Assembly: GCF_027474405.1 (NCBI RefSeq) | Contig: NZ_CP114871.1 | Location: 1,993,001 to 2,057,000 of the forward strand | Length of the DNA: 64,000 bases | From: Caulobacter sp. NIBR2454 | GTDB lineage: Bacteria; Pseudomonadota; Alphaproteobacteria; Caulobacterales; Caulobacteraceae | Reading direction: 5' to 3' | Part shown: one piece after another, positions 40,436-49,484 of the stretch | How the letters are laid out: each line of letters begins with the position of its first letter | Numbering within the stretch: the first letter of the stretch is position 1 | The notes under the pieces: generated by a model | Databases searched by the model: none | The model's input: only the letters and a program-made list of their open reading frames with translations | Told to the model about the DNA's origin: nothing | Made by a program: the position numbers and the translations under genes

Positions 40436-42835
40436 TCAGTGAGCCCGAACGGCATCTCCGTCCAAGTCGTCACCGCCCTTGATCGGCCGCATGGGCTCCT
40501 CGTCCTCGTTCCATTCGACCGGGGTAAGCGGCCCCGTGAGGGCGATTTTCAGCGCTTCGTCGGCGGTCGAGATCGGGATGATCTCCAGCGCGTTCTTCAC
40601 GCTATCGGGGATATCGGCCAAATCCTTGGCGTTCTCCTGCGGGATCAACACCGTCTTCACGCCCGAACGCAGAGCCGCCAGCAGCTTTTCCTTGAGGCCA
40701 CCGATGGCCAGCACCCGGCCACGCAGGGTGATCTCCCCGGTCATGGCGATGTCCTTTCGGATCGGAACGCCGGTCAGCACCGAGACCATGGAGACAGCCA
40801 TGGCCACGCCGGCCGAGGGACCGTCCTTGGGCGTCGCGCCTTCCGGCACGTGGACGTGGATGTCGGTCTTCTCGAACACTGGCGGCTTGATGCCGAAGCG
40901 CAGTGACCGCGAGCGGACATAAGAATGCGCCGCCGAGATCGACTCCTTCATCACATCCTTCAGGTTGCCGGTGACCGTGGTGCGACCCTTGCCCGGCATC
41001 TTGACGGCTTCGATGGTCAGAATGTCGCCGCCGAACTCGGTCCAGGCCAGACCCGTGACAATGCCGATCTGGTCCTCGGTGTCCGTCTCGCCATAGCGGT
41101 ACTTCTTGACGCCCGCGTACTTGGCCAGACGTTCCTCGTCGATGGTGATCGAGGTGACCTTCTCGCGCGTCAGGTCGCGGACGACCTTACGGGCCAGACC
41201 GCCCAGTTCCCGCTCCAGCGACCGCACGCCGGCTTCCCGGGTGTAGTAACGGATGAGGTCGCGGATCGCCTCGTCCGGCACGACGAACTCGGCCGGCGTA
41301 AGCCCGTGATCCTTGGCCAGCTTGGGCAGGACGTGCCGCTTGGCGATCTCCAGCTTCTCATCCTCGGTGTAGCCGGGGATCCGGATGATCTCCATGCGGT
41401 CCAGCAGCGGCTGGGGCATGTTCAGACTGTTGGCCGTGGTGACGAACATAACCTGGCTCAGGTCGTAATCGACCTCCAGATAGTGGTCGCCGAAGGTCGA
41501 GTTCTGAGCCGGATCGAGCACCTCGAGCAAGGCCGAGGATGGATCGCCCCGCCAGTCGCTACCCATCTTGTCGATCTCGTCCAGCAGGACGAAGGCGTTG
41601 GTGGTCTTGGCCTTCTTCATCGACTGGATGACCTTGCCGGGCATCGAGCCGATGTAGGTGCGGCGGTGACCGCGGATTTCGCTCTCGTCGCGCACGCCGC
41701 CCAGCGACATGCGCACGAACTCACGGCCGGTCGCCTTGGCGATCGACTTGCCGAGCGAGGTCTTGCCCACGCCCGGAGGGCCCACGAGGCAGAGGATCGG
41801 GCCCTTCAACGAGTTGGTCCGGGCCTGCACGGCCAGGTACTCCAGGATCCGCTCCTTGACCTTCTCCAGGCCATAGTGGTCGGCGTCGAGGATCTCCTCG
41901 GACTCGTTGAGGTCGATCTTCTTGGTCTTGGCCTTGCCCCACGGCACGGAAAGCAGCCAGTCTAGATAGTTGCGGACCACCGTGCTCTCGGCGGACATCG
42001 GGCTCATGTTGCGCAGCTTCTTCAGCTCCGCATCGGCCTTGGTCCGCGCTTCCTTGGACAGCTTGGTCTTCTTGATGCGCTTTTCGAGCTCGATGAGTTC
42101 GTCGCGACCGTCGTCCTGGTCGCCCAGCTCGCGCTGGATCGCCTTCATCTGCTCGTTGAGATAGTACTCGCGCTGGGTCTTCTCCATCTGCCGCTTCACG
42201 CGGCTGCGGATCTTCTTCTCGACCTGCAGGACGCTGATCTCGCCTTCCATGAGGGCGAAGACCTTCTCCAGACGCTTCACGACATTGAAGATCTCAAGCA
42301 GGTTCTGCTTGTCGCCGATCTTCACCGACAGGTGCGCGGCGATGCTGTCGGCCAGCTTCCCCGGCTCAGCGATCTGCGGGATCGACGCCAGGGCTTCCGG
42401 CGGGACCTTTTTATTGAGCTTCACATAGTTTTCGAACTGCTCGACCACGGCCCGCGACAGGGCTTCGGCCTCACGGCTCTCGCCACCGTCCTCGGACAGT
42501 TCGGCTACGTCGGCTTCGTAATATTCGGCGTTGTCGGTGAATTTCGCCACGCCTGCTCGGCCCTTGCCCTCGACCAGCACCTTCACGGTGCCGTCCGGCA
42601 GCTTGAGCAGTTGCAGCACGGTGGCCACGACCCCGACCTCGAAAATGTCTTCGGGAGCCGGATCGTCGTCGGCGGAATTCTTCTGGGTGAGAAGCAGGAT
42701 CTGCTTGTCACCCTTCATCACCTCTTCCAGGGCGCGCACGGATTTGTCGCGGCCCACGAACAGCGGCACGACCATGTGCGGGAACACAACGATGTCCCGC
42801 AGGGGCAGCACAGGAAGGGTCTTGATCTCGGACAT
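40436..42835 (-). CDS. lon: ATP-dependent protease Lon
   Basis: Lon degrades misfolded and regulatory proteins; in Caulobacter it turns over CcrM, SciP and DnaA. The 799-residue protein has the N-terminal substrate domain ([23 protein letters not shown]), Walker [14 protein letters not shown], Walker [10 protein letters not shown], and the catalytic Ser in [11 protein letters not shown] with the catalytic Lys in [10 protein letters not shown]. It is followed by a hairpin and then HU. A heat-shock-like promoter and a DnaA-box sequence lie upstream. Confidence 0.98.
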   Translation of the reverse strand: MSEIKTLPVLPLRDIVVFPHMVVPLFVGRDKSVRALEEVMKGDKQILLLTQKNSADDDPAPEDIFEVGVVATVLQLLKLPDGTVKVLVEGKGRAGVAKFTDNAEYYEADVAELSEDGGESREAEALSRAVVEQFENYVKLNKKVPPEALASIPQIAEPGKLADSIAAHLSVKIGDKQNLLEIFNVVKRLEKVFALMEGEISVLQVEKKIRSRVKRQMEKTQREYYLNEQMKAIQRELGDQDDGRDELIELEKRIKKTKLSKEARTKADAELKKLRNMSPMSAESTVVRNYLDWLLSVPWGKAKTKKIDLNESEEILDADHYGLEKVKERILEYLAVQARTNSLKGPILCLVGPPGVGKTSLGKSIAKATGREFVRMSLGGVRDESEIRGHRRTYIGSMPGKVIQSMKKAKTTNAFVLLDEIDKMGSDWRGDPSSALLEVLDPAQNSTFGDHYLEVDYDLSQVMFVTTANSLNMPQPLLDRMEIIRIPGYTEDEKLEIAKRHVLPKLAKDHGLTPAEFVVPDEAIRDLIRYYTREAGVRSLERELGGLARKVVRDLTREKVTSITIDEERLAKYAGVKKYRYGETDTEDQIGIVTGLAWTEFGGDILTIEAVKMPGKGRTTVTGNLKDVMKESISAAHSYVRSRSLRFGIKPPVFEKTDIHVHVPEGATPKDGPSAGVAMAVSMVSVLTGVPIRKDIAMTGEITLRGRVLAIGGLKEKLLAALRSGVKTVLIPQENAKDLADIPDSVKNALEIIPISTADEALKIALTGPLTPVEWNEDEEPMRPIKGGDDLDGDAVRAH

Positions 42836-42954
42836 GATGCTTTCAACTCCTGGCCGGCGCGGTACGTCCGCTCGGCCCTACGGATCGCAGTCACTCAAAC
42901 GATGCGCCTGAGTCGTACGATCCGTCCGCCCGCGATTGGACGGCGTTCGGAGAT

Positions 42955-42984
42955 TTATGTGGACCTTTTGCGACCGCGTTCAAG
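42955..42984 (-). promoter_or_regulatory. Candidate heat-shock (sigma-32) promoter of lon
   Basis: On the minus strand CTTGAA (42979-42984) is followed after 16 bases by CCACATAA (42955-42962), close to the sigma-32 pattern CTTGAA-N-CCCCATNT. It lies ~120 bases before the lon ATG. An imperfect inverted repeat (42881-42924, arms CGGATCG and CGATCCG) follows in the leader. Lon is a heat-shock gene in many bacteria, which agrees, but the match is not perfect. Confidence 0.45.
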
Positions 42985-43028
42985 CGGCGCTGCAGCGCAG
43001 CGGCAGGGGGTCGCAGGTTAGAGGCCTC

Positions 43029-43037
43029 TTATCCACA
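43029..43037 (+). promoter_or_regulatory. Consensus DnaA box (TTATCCACA) in the lon upstream region
   Basis: A perfect nine-base DnaA box sits immediately beyond the end of the transporter gene and ~195 bases upstream of the lon start. A chance match is possible in 64 kb, but the intergenic position next to a gene whose product degrades DnaA in Caulobacter is noteworthy. Confidence 0.5.
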
Positions 43038-43039
43038 GC

Positions 43040-44308
43040 TCATTGCGCCTCGCGCCGCAGCGGCCAGAGGGCTAAGAAACTGATTAATGCGGCCACGCTG
43101 AGATAGAGCCCGACGGGGACGAGGCCTCCCCGATCCGCCAGCGCCTGAGCGACCATTGGCGCCAGCCCGCCCCCAATGATGCCCCCGACATTGAACGCCA
43201 TGGACGCGCCCGTGTAGCGCACCCGGGCCGGGAACAGCCCCGGCAGGAACGCGCCTAGGGGACCATAGACCAGGCCCATCAGGAACAGCGCCAGCGCCAG
43301 GAACGCCCAGATCAGGAACAACGAACCCGATCCCATCAGCGGGGCCAGCAGGAACCCTGCCCCGATCGTCAGCACGCATCCGGTCATCAGCACCTTGCGC
43401 GGCGTGCGGGCGTCCGCCCAGTAGCCCGCCACGATGATTCCGACGGCCATGAAGCCGATCGCCGCCAGTTGCACGCCCAGAAACGCCTGACGGCTATAGC
43501 CCAGCGTCGTCGTGCCGTAGCCGAGCGCGAAAGTGGTCGCCAGGTAGTAGATGGCGAAGCAGGCGACCACGGCGAAGGTCCCCCCCAAGGTCTGCAACGG
43601 ATAGCGGGTCAGCACCTCGCCCAGCGGGACCTTGGGCGGCGGCGCTTCCGACACCGCCTTGGCGAAGGCCGGTGTCTCGGTGATCTTGAGGCGGATCCAC
43701 AAGCCTACGCCGACCAGCGCCACGCTAGCCACGAAGGGCAGTCGCCAGCCCCAGCTCATGAACTGTTCGGGCGTCAGCACCACGCCCAGGATCAGGAACA
43801 GGCCATTGGCGGCCAGGAACCCGACCGGCGCGCCCAGCTGCGGGAACATGCCAAACCGGGCTTTCCATCCCGCCGGGGCGTTTTCCACCGCCAACAACGC
43901 CGCCCCGCCCCACTCCCCGCCCAGGCCCAGGCCCTGTGCGAAGCGCAGCAGGCAAAGCAGTGTCGGCGCGATCCAGCCCGCCATGGCGTAGGTCGGCAGG
44001 AAAGCGATCGCCACGGTCGAGCCGCCCATCAGCAGCAGACTGGCCACCAGGGTGGACTTGCGCCCGATCCTATCGCCGAAATGCCCGAACAGTGCCGCCC
44101 CTACCGGCCGCGCGAAAAAGGCGATGGCGAAGGTGGCGTAGGACGAGATCAGTTGCATCGACGGCGAGGCGCTGGGGAAAAACAGCGGCCCAAACACCAG
44201 CGAAGCGGCGGTGGCGTAGATGTAGAAATCGTAGAACTCGACCGCCGTGCCCACCAGGCTGGCGGTCAGGATGCGGCGGTTAGACGGCGCCGGCGCGCTC
44301 TGGCTCAT
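43040..44308 (-). CDS. MFS transporter, metabolite:H+ symporter (MHS) type
   Basis: The 422-residue protein has twelve predicted membrane helices. It shows the MHS family signatures: ASLVGTAVEFYDFYIYATAAS at the first helix, FGHFGDRIGRKSTLV as the MFS loop 2-3 motif, and RFAQGLGLGGEWGGAALLAVE. Relatives transport citrate, proline/betaine, shikimate or alpha-ketoglutarate; the substrate cannot be told here. The ATG at 44308 is chosen over one at 44323. It separates lon from clpX. Confidence 0.9.
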   Translation of the reverse strand: MSQSAPAPSNRRILTASLVGTAVEFYDFYIYATAASLVFGPLFFPSASPSMQLISSYATFAIAFFARPVGAALFGHFGDRIGRKSTLVASLLLMGGSTVAIAFLPTYAMAGWIAPTLLCLLRFAQGLGLGGEWGGAALLAVENAPAGWKARFGMFPQLGAPVGFLAANGLFLILGVVLTPEQFMSWGWRLPFVASVALVGVGLWIRLKITETPAFAKAVSEAPPPKVPLGEVLTRYPLQTLGGTFAVVACFAIYYLATTFALGYGTTTLGYSRQAFLGVQLAAIGFMAVGIIVAGYWADARTPRKVLMTGCVLTIGAGFLLAPLMGSGSLFLIWAFLALALFLMGLVYGPLGAFLPGLFPARVRYTGASMAFNVGGIIGGGLAPMVAQALADRGGLVPVGLYLSVAALISFLALWPLRREAQ

Positions 44309-44377
44309 GAAACGATCTCCCACCCCTTTTTCGGGGATCGCCTCTCAGCCGTTTGCAGTCAAGCCGGCGCCTAGAAC

Positions 44378-44409
44378 GAAAAACGGCGGCCCCGCGAGGA
44401 GCCGCCGTT
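44378..44409 (-). terminator. Intrinsic terminator after clpX
   Basis: In minus-strand reading a 9-bp stem (AACGGCGGC with GCCGCCGTT, ten-base loop) runs directly into a T tract. It lies 26 bases after the clpX stop. Confidence 0.8.
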
Positions 44410-44434
44410 CGATTTCGTCCGGTGGATGGAACGC

Positions 44435-45694
44435 TTAAGCCGCTCCGCCCGCCTTCTTCTCGGCGTAGATGACCAGCGGCTGGGCGCGGCCTTCGACGAC
44501 TTCCTGGTTCACGACCACTTCCTCGACACCGTCATAGTTCGGCAGCTCGAACATGGTCTCCAGCAGAATGGCTTCCAGGATCGAGCGCAGGCCGCGGGCG
44601 CCGGTGCGGCGGGTGATAGCCTTGCGGGCCACCGCCGCCAGGGCGTCGTCGGTGAAGGTCAGGCCGACATTCTCCATGTCGAACAGACGCTGGTACTGCT
44701 TGACCAGGGCGTTTTTGGGCTCGGTGAGGATTTTCACCAGGGCCGTCTCGTCCAGGTCTTCCAGGGTCGCGATCACCGGCAGACGGCCGATGAATTCCGG
44801 GATCAGGCCGAACTTGACCATGTCCTCGGGCTCGACCGCGCGCAGAATCTCGCCGGTGCGGCGCTCGTCCGGATCGGCCACCTTGGCGCCGAAACCGATC
44901 GAGGCGCCCTGGCCACGTGCGCTGATCACCTTCTCCAAGCCGGCGAAGGCGCCGCCGCAGATGAAGAGGATGTTGGTAGTGTCGACCTGCAGGAATTCCT
45001 GCTGCGGATGCTTGCGCCCGCCTTGCGGCGGCACGGAGGCCACGGTGCCTTCCATGATCTTCAGCAGCGCCTGCTGGACACCTTCGCCCGACACGTCGCG
45101 GGTGATCGACGGATTGTCGGACTTGCGGCTGATCTTGTCGATTTCGTCGATGTAGACGATGCCGCGTTGGGCGCGTTCGACGTTGTAGTCGGCGGCTTGC
45201 AGCAGCTTCAGCACGATGTTCTCGACGTCTTCACCCACATAACCGGCTTCGGTCAGGGTGGTGGCGTCGGCCATGGTGAAGGGCACGTCGATGATGCGCG
45301 CCAGCGTCTGGGCCAGCAGCGTCTTGCCCGAACCGGTGGGGCCGACCAGCATGATGTTGGACTTGGCCAGCTCGACGTCGTTGTTCTTCGTCGCGTGGTT
45401 CAGACGCTTGTAGTGGTTGTGGACCGCGACAGCGAGGACCTTCTTGGCGTGATCCTGACCGATGACGTAGTCGTCCAGCACCTCGCGGATCTCGCGCGGC
45501 GTGGGAACCCCGTCCTTGGACTTCACGAAGGCGATCTTGTGCTCTTCGCGGATGATGTCCATGCACAGCTCGACGCACTCATCGCAGATGAACACGGTCG
45601 GGCCCGCGATGAGCTTACGCACCTCGTGCTGGCTCTTTCCGCAGAAGGAGCAGTACAGAGTGCTCTTGGTGTCGCCGCTCGCGGCTTTAGTCAT
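44435..45694 (-). CDS. clpX: ClpXP protease ATPase subunit ClpX
   Basis: ClpX unfolds substrates for ClpP and is essential in Caulobacter, where ClpXP clears CtrA. The 419-residue protein has the N-terminal zinc finger (CSFCGKSQ then CDECVELC), Walker [11 protein letters not shown], Walker [11 protein letters not shown], the pore loop SGYVGED-like segment [11 protein letters not shown], and the ClpP-binding IGF loop (SIGFGAKV). clpP is not found in the window. Confidence 0.98.
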   Translation of the reverse strand: MTKAASGDTKSTLYCSFCGKSQHEVRKLIAGPTVFICDECVELCMDIIREEHKIAFVKSKDGVPTPREIREVLDDYVIGQDHAKKVLAVAVHNHYKRLNHATKNNDVELAKSNIMLVGPTGSGKTLLAQTLARIIDVPFTMADATTLTEAGYVGEDVENIVLKLLQAADYNVERAQRGIVYIDEIDKISRKSDNPSITRDVSGEGVQQALLKIMEGTVASVPPQGGRKHPQQEFLQVDTTNILFICGGAFAGLEKVISARGQGASIGFGAKVADPDERRTGEILRAVEPEDMVKFGLIPEFIGRLPVIATLEDLDETALVKILTEPKNALVKQYQRLFDMENVGLTFTDDALAAVARKAITRRTGARGLRSILEAILLETMFELPNYDGVEEVVVNQEVVEGRAQPLVIYAEKKAGGAA

Positions 45695-46084
45695 TCTCGC
45701 TTCTCACGCTACGGCGATGTGGGTCGAAACCGGACACCGCCACTCCCGAAGACGTATCGGTCCTGTCTTAATGCAGGATACGCGCCACCGGTTGTCTAAA
45801 CCTTGACATTCCCCGATCCGAGCGCCCTTCACAACCCTTGCGGCGCTTAAACTGGGGATAGAGCAGCTAAATACGCCCGGTTGAGCGTGCTTGCCGTCCA
45901 TTAGGGCATATAGGGCGTCCGAGCGCCACGTGCGAGCGCCGCGACACCGCATCGCAGGTCTCAATGGCCAAGCCCTGTTAGCGCCGAACGGGAATCGTGG
46001 TCGAAAACGTACCGAACAGTTGCAGTGCGAACGATGGTTAGACGCTCTCGTCGGCCCATGGGTATGGCCGCGGCATCAAGGCCG
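45695..46084 (+). promoter_or_regulatory. clpX-cicA divergent intergenic region
   Basis: This 390-bp interval separates two divergent genes and must hold promoters for both. In C. crescentus several clpX promoters were mapped here. The only ORF of note (45704-45964, minus) has no ribosome-binding site or family support. AT-richer patches lie at 45795-45880 (including TTGACA at 45803, GCTTAAAC and GCTAAATA), but I found no full CtrA box (TTAA-N7-TTAA). No terminator was seen. Confidence 0.5.
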
Positions 46085-46714
46085 ATGAACGACCCGCTTG
46101 ATGACAAGGCGTTGGTGGCGTTCGATTTCGACGGCACCATGACCGTTCGCGACAGCTTCACCGCATTCCTCGCCTGGCGGGTCGGACGTGCCCGTTACAC
46201 CCTGGGCGTCCTAAAGCTTACGCCAGCGATTCTGGCATATCTGGGGCACCGTGACCGTGGGCGCCTGAAGGCGGCCGCCGTGACGCAGTTCCTCAAGGGC
46301 GTTCCCCTGGAGAAGGTCGAAGCCGAGGCTCGCGTCTTCGCCGAGACCCACGCCACGCGCCTGCTGCGTCCCGATGCGGTGGCCACCTGGAAACGCTGGC
46401 GCGCCCGTGGCGCCCGGGCGGTGATCGTCACCGCCTCGCCTGAAACCATTGTCGCGCCCTTCGCTCGCGGCCTGGGCGCCGAGGTTCTGATCGGCACGCA
46501 GCTTGCGGTGAACACCTACGGTCAGGTCAGCGGCGCTTTCGCCGGCGCGAATTGCCGGGGCGCCGAAAAGGTCCGCCGCCTCAAGGAAGTATTTGGCGAG
46601 GACGTCCACTTGGCAGCCGCCTACGGCGACACGGACGGCGACAAGGAGATGCTCGCCATCGCCGACGAGAAAGGCTACCGCGTCTTTATCGGAAAGCCCG
46701 GCGTCAGATCCTGA
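46085..46714 (+). CDS. cicA: HAD-superfamily phosphatase, CicA-like
   Basis: The 209-residue HAD-IB-type protein has motif I FDFDGTMT, motif II IVTASPE, and motif III AYGDTDGDKEML. In C. crescentus cicA lies between clpP and clpX, in the opposite orientation to both, and its dosage affects growth and cell shape. Here it is also divergent to clpX, which supports the name. The ATG at 46085 has AAGG upstream; earlier ATGs (46025, 46034) would add a basic non-conserved stretch. Confidence 0.83.
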   Translation: MNDPLDDKALVAFDFDGTMTVRDSFTAFLAWRVGRARYTLGVLKLTPAILAYLGHRDRGRLKAAAVTQFLKGVPLEKVEAEARVFAETHATRLLRPDAVATWKRWRARGARAVIVTASPETIVAPFARGLGAEVLIGTQLAVNTYGQVSGAFAGANCRGAEKVRRLKEVFGEDVHLAAAYGDTDGDKEMLAIADEKGYRVFIGKPGVRS

Positions 46715-46741
46715 GGCAGCCTCCCGCCGCTTGATGCGTTT

Positions 46742-46765
46742 GACCTCCGAGCTTCACCGGAGGTC
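46742..46765 (+). promoter_or_regulatory. Perfect hairpin sequestering the trehalase ribosome-binding site
   Basis: GACCTCCG (46742-46749) and CGGAGGTC (46758-46765) form an 8-bp perfect stem with an eight-base loop. The 3' arm contains the whole GGAGGT Shine-Dalgarno sequence (46759-46764) of the TTG start at 46769. If formed in mRNA it would hide the site from the ribosome. Confidence 0.6.
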
Positions 46766-46768
46766 CGC

Positions 46769-48322
46769 TTGCTTCGTTTTACGGTCATAGCCGCCGCCGT
46801 CCTGTCGCTCGGGACCGCGCAGGCGCAAACCGCCACGCCGGCCGACCTTTACGGCGAGCTGTTCCATCAGGTTCAGATGCGGCGGCTGTTCGCCGACGGC
46901 AAAACCTTTGTCGACGCGACGCCTAAGCGTCCGCCCGCGCAGATCATGGCCGAATATCGCGCCCACGCCCGGTTCAGCGACGCGGAGCTGAAGCGCTTCG
47001 TGACCGCTCGCTTCGATGTCCCCAGCGAAGCCCCGCCCCCGCCGCCGTCAAAGGCGCGTCCGCCGATCAGCCAGCACATCGCCACCCTTTGGCCTGTTCT
47101 GACCCGCCAGCCTGAAACGCCCCCCGTCGGATCCTCCGCCCTGCCGCTCGACAAGCCCTATGTCGTTCCAGGCGGCCGGTTCCGGGAGATGTACTACTGG
47201 GACAGCTACTTCACGATGCTAGGCCTAGCTCAGGACGGTCGCGATGACCTGATCGAGGCCATGACCGACGACTTCGGCGGCCTCATCGACCGCTACGGCC
47301 GTATCCCCAACGGCACGCGCACCTATTATCTCAGCCGCTCCCAGCCCCCCTTCTTCTACTTAATGGTCGGCCTGAGCGATCGTAGCGACCCCGCCGTCTT
47401 CAAGCGCCGCGTCGATCAAATGCGACGCGAACACGCCTTTTGGATGCATGGCGAAGACGGGTTGAAGCCTGGCGCCGCGTCCGCCCGGGTCGTCCGCCTG
47501 CCAGATGGCTCCATCCTCAACCGCTATTGGGACGACCGCGACACGCCGCGCGATGAATCCTGGCGCGAGGACATCCTGACCGCGCGGGAGGTCAACCGTC
47601 CCGCCGCCGAGGTCTTCCGCGACCTGCGCGCCGGCGCCGAGAGCGGCTGGGACTTCAGCGCCCGCTGGCTTGCGGATGGCAAGACCTTGAAGACCATCGA
47701 GACGACCGCGATCGTTCCTGTCGATCTCAACAGCCTGATGTACGGCGTGGAGCGCGCCATCGCCGAGGCCTGCGACGAGTTGAAGGACCGCGACTGCGTT
47801 CGCGACTTCGCACGCCGGGCCGACGACCGCCGCGCCGCTATCGACCGCTGGCTGTGGAACCCTGAACGCGGCGTCTATCTCGACTACCAATGGCGCGAGC
47901 GCCGCCCCACGGGGATTGTCAGCGCCGCCGCGCTCTATCCGCTGTTCACCGGCGCCGCGAGCCAGAAGCAGGCGAACGTGGTCGCCCAGGTCGTCTGGGA
48001 TCAACTCCTCGCCCCAGGCGGAATTCGAACGACAGGCCAGACCACCGGACAACAATGGGATGCCCCCAACGGCTGGGCGCCGCTGCAATGGGTCGCCGTC
48101 CGCGGCCTTCGCGCCTATGGCGAGGACGCTCTGGCCGAACAGATCGCCCGGCGCTGGCTGGCCACGGTCACCCGTGAATATCAGGCCAGCGGCAAGATGC
48201 TGGAGAAGTACGATATCGAAGAGGCCCGTCCCGGCGGCGGCGGCGAATATCCTCTTCAGGATGGCTTTGGCTGGACCAACGGCGTGACCCAGGCCCTGCT
48301 CGCGCTCTATCCCGCCGCCTAG
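46769..48322 (+). CDS. treA: Periplasmic alpha,alpha-trehalase (GH37)
   Basis: The enzyme hydrolyses trehalose to two glucose units outside the cytoplasm. The 517-residue protein has a signal peptide (cleavage near TAQAQ), the GH37 signature 1 PGGRFREMYYWDSYF, and signature 2 QWDAPNGWAPLQWVA. Translation starts at TTG (46769) with a GGAGGT ribosome-binding site that is buried in a hairpin. It lies 54 bases after cicA in the position where clpP would be expected from C. crescentus. Confidence 0.93.
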   Translation: MLRFTVIAAAVLSLGTAQAQTATPADLYGELFHQVQMRRLFADGKTFVDATPKRPPAQIMAEYRAHARFSDAELKRFVTARFDVPSEAPPPPPSKARPPISQHIATLWPVLTRQPETPPVGSSALPLDKPYVVPGGRFREMYYWDSYFTMLGLAQDGRDDLIEAMTDDFGGLIDRYGRIPNGTRTYYLSRSQPPFFYLMVGLSDRSDPAVFKRRVDQMRREHAFWMHGEDGLKPGAASARVVRLPDGSILNRYWDDRDTPRDESWREDILTAREVNRPAAEVFRDLRAGAESGWDFSARWLADGKTLKTIETTAIVPVDLNSLMYGVERAIAEACDELKDRDCVRDFARRADDRRAAIDRWLWNPERGVYLDYQWRERRPTGIVSAAALYPLFTGAASQKQANVVAQVVWDQLLAPGGIRTTGQTTGQQWDAPNGWAPLQWVAVRGLRAYGEDALAEQIARRWLATVTREYQASGKMLEKYDIEEARPGGGGEYPLQDGFGWTNGVTQALLALYPAA

Positions 48323-48343
48323 GTCGCATGCTAAAGGCGCGCC

Positions 48344-48514
48344 ATGTCCGACGCTCCCGAAACGCCCGCCCAGAAGCTCGCCGCCCTCGTCGCCCAGAAG
48401 AAGCAGCGCGCCACGGGGGCTGCCAACCAGACGTCGGGCCGCGCTCAACGTGAAGCGGAACGCTTCGCCGGCGCCAAGTCGGCCTCCAAGTCCACGCCTT
48501 GGATGAAGAAGTGA
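48344..48514 (+). CDS. Small basic Ala/Lys-rich protein (56 aa), unknown
   Basis: This ORF encodes 56 residues, Ala-, Lys-, Arg- and Gln-rich (QKLAALVAQKKQRATGAANQ), ending TPWMKK. It is likely helical and cytoplasmic. Its stop overlaps the GTG start of the following permease (GTGA), which supports real translation. No family recognised. Confidence 0.65.
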   Translation: MSDAPETPAQKLAALVAQKKQRATGAANQTSGRAQREAERFAGAKSASKSTPWMKK

Positions 48515-49452
48515 CCGCCCCGGCGGCCAGACCCGACCTCTTCTCAAACCGCCGTTTCGTCTACCTCGCCGCCGCCTTCTGCTGCGTCCTGTGGGGCAGC
48601 TCATATCCGGCGGTGAAGAACGGCTATCGCCTGCTGCGGATCGCGCGGGAGGACTACGCGGACCAGATCGTCTTTGGCGGCTATCGCTTCCTGCTGGCCG
48701 GGATCATGTTGCTGGTCGTGGCCGTGGCGCTGCGGCGGCCCATCCTTGACTTCTCCCGCCGCCAGTTCGGCCAGATCGTCGCCCTGGGTTTCTTCCAGAC
48801 CACGCTACAATACGTGTTCTTCTACATCGGCGTCGCCCACGCCACCGGTGTGAAGAGTTCGATCATGAACGCCACGGGCGCGTTCTTCGGCGTGCTCATC
48901 GCCCACTTCGTATACGCCAATGATCGTCTGACCGGCCGCAAGGCTCTGGGTTGCCTGGTGGGCTTCCTGGGCGTGCTGACGGTCAACCTTGGCCATGGCC
49001 TGACCGACTTCGACTTCACCATCACGGGCGAGGGCTTCGTCGCCTTCTCGGCGCTGATCCTGGCGGCGGCGTCGATCTTTGGAAAGCGTATCTCACGCGG
49101 GCTGGACCCCATGATCATGACCGGCTGGCAGCTCGCGATCGGCGGCCTGATCCTCACCCTCGGCGGCATGGCTGTCGGCGGCGAAGTCCACGGCTTTGAT
49201 TGGCGTTCCGCCTCGCTGCTGGTCTATCTGGCGGCGCTGTCGGCGGCGGCTTTCGCCATCTGGAGCCTGTTGCTCAAGCACAATCCAGTCAGCCTGGTCG
49301 CCCCCTTCAACTTCCTGATCCCGGTCTTCGGCGTGATCCTGTCGGCCGCCTTCCTGCATGAGCCGGTCCTGGCCTGGAAGAATCTTGCGGCCCTGGCGCT
49401 GGTTTGCGGCGGCATCTGGCTGGTCACCCGCACGGGCCGCCGCAACGCCTGA
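48511..49452 (+). CDS. DMT-superfamily (EamA) permease
   Basis: The 313-residue protein has about ten membrane helices in two EamA repeats (FCCVLWGSSYPAVKNGYRLL in the first, FAIWSLLLKHNPVSLVAPFNFLIPVFG in the second). Substrate unknown; relatives export amino acids or metabolites. I chose the GTG at 48511 that overlaps the preceding stop over a TTG four codons earlier. It precedes recG by 32 bases. Confidence 0.85.
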   Translation: MTAPAARPDLFSNRRFVYLAAAFCCVLWGSSYPAVKNGYRLLRIAREDYADQIVFGGYRFLLAGIMLLVVAVALRRPILDFSRRQFGQIVALGFFQTTLQYVFFYIGVAHATGVKSSIMNATGAFFGVLIAHFVYANDRLTGRKALGCLVGFLGVLTVNLGHGLTDFDFTITGEGFVAFSALILAAASIFGKRISRGLDPMIMTGWQLAIGGLILTLGGMAVGGEVHGFDWRSASLLVYLAALSAAAFAIWSLLLKHNPVSLVAPFNFLIPVFGVILSAAFLHEPVLAWKNLAALALVCGGIWLVTRTGRRNA

Positions 49453-49484
49453 CGGCGGGCGACAAGCCTTGCTATCGTGAACCC

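Noticed and set aside
44426..45799. 457-codon plus-strand open frame
   Set aside because: Antisense shadow of clpX.
45795..45880. Possible CtrA binding site upstream of cicA or clpX
   Set aside because: Only half-sites (TTAA or CTAA) are present; no TTAA-N7-TTAA spacing.
45704..45964. 86-codon minus-strand ORF upstream of clpX
   Set aside because: No ribosome-binding site and unnatural composition; the region corresponds to the clpX promoter area.
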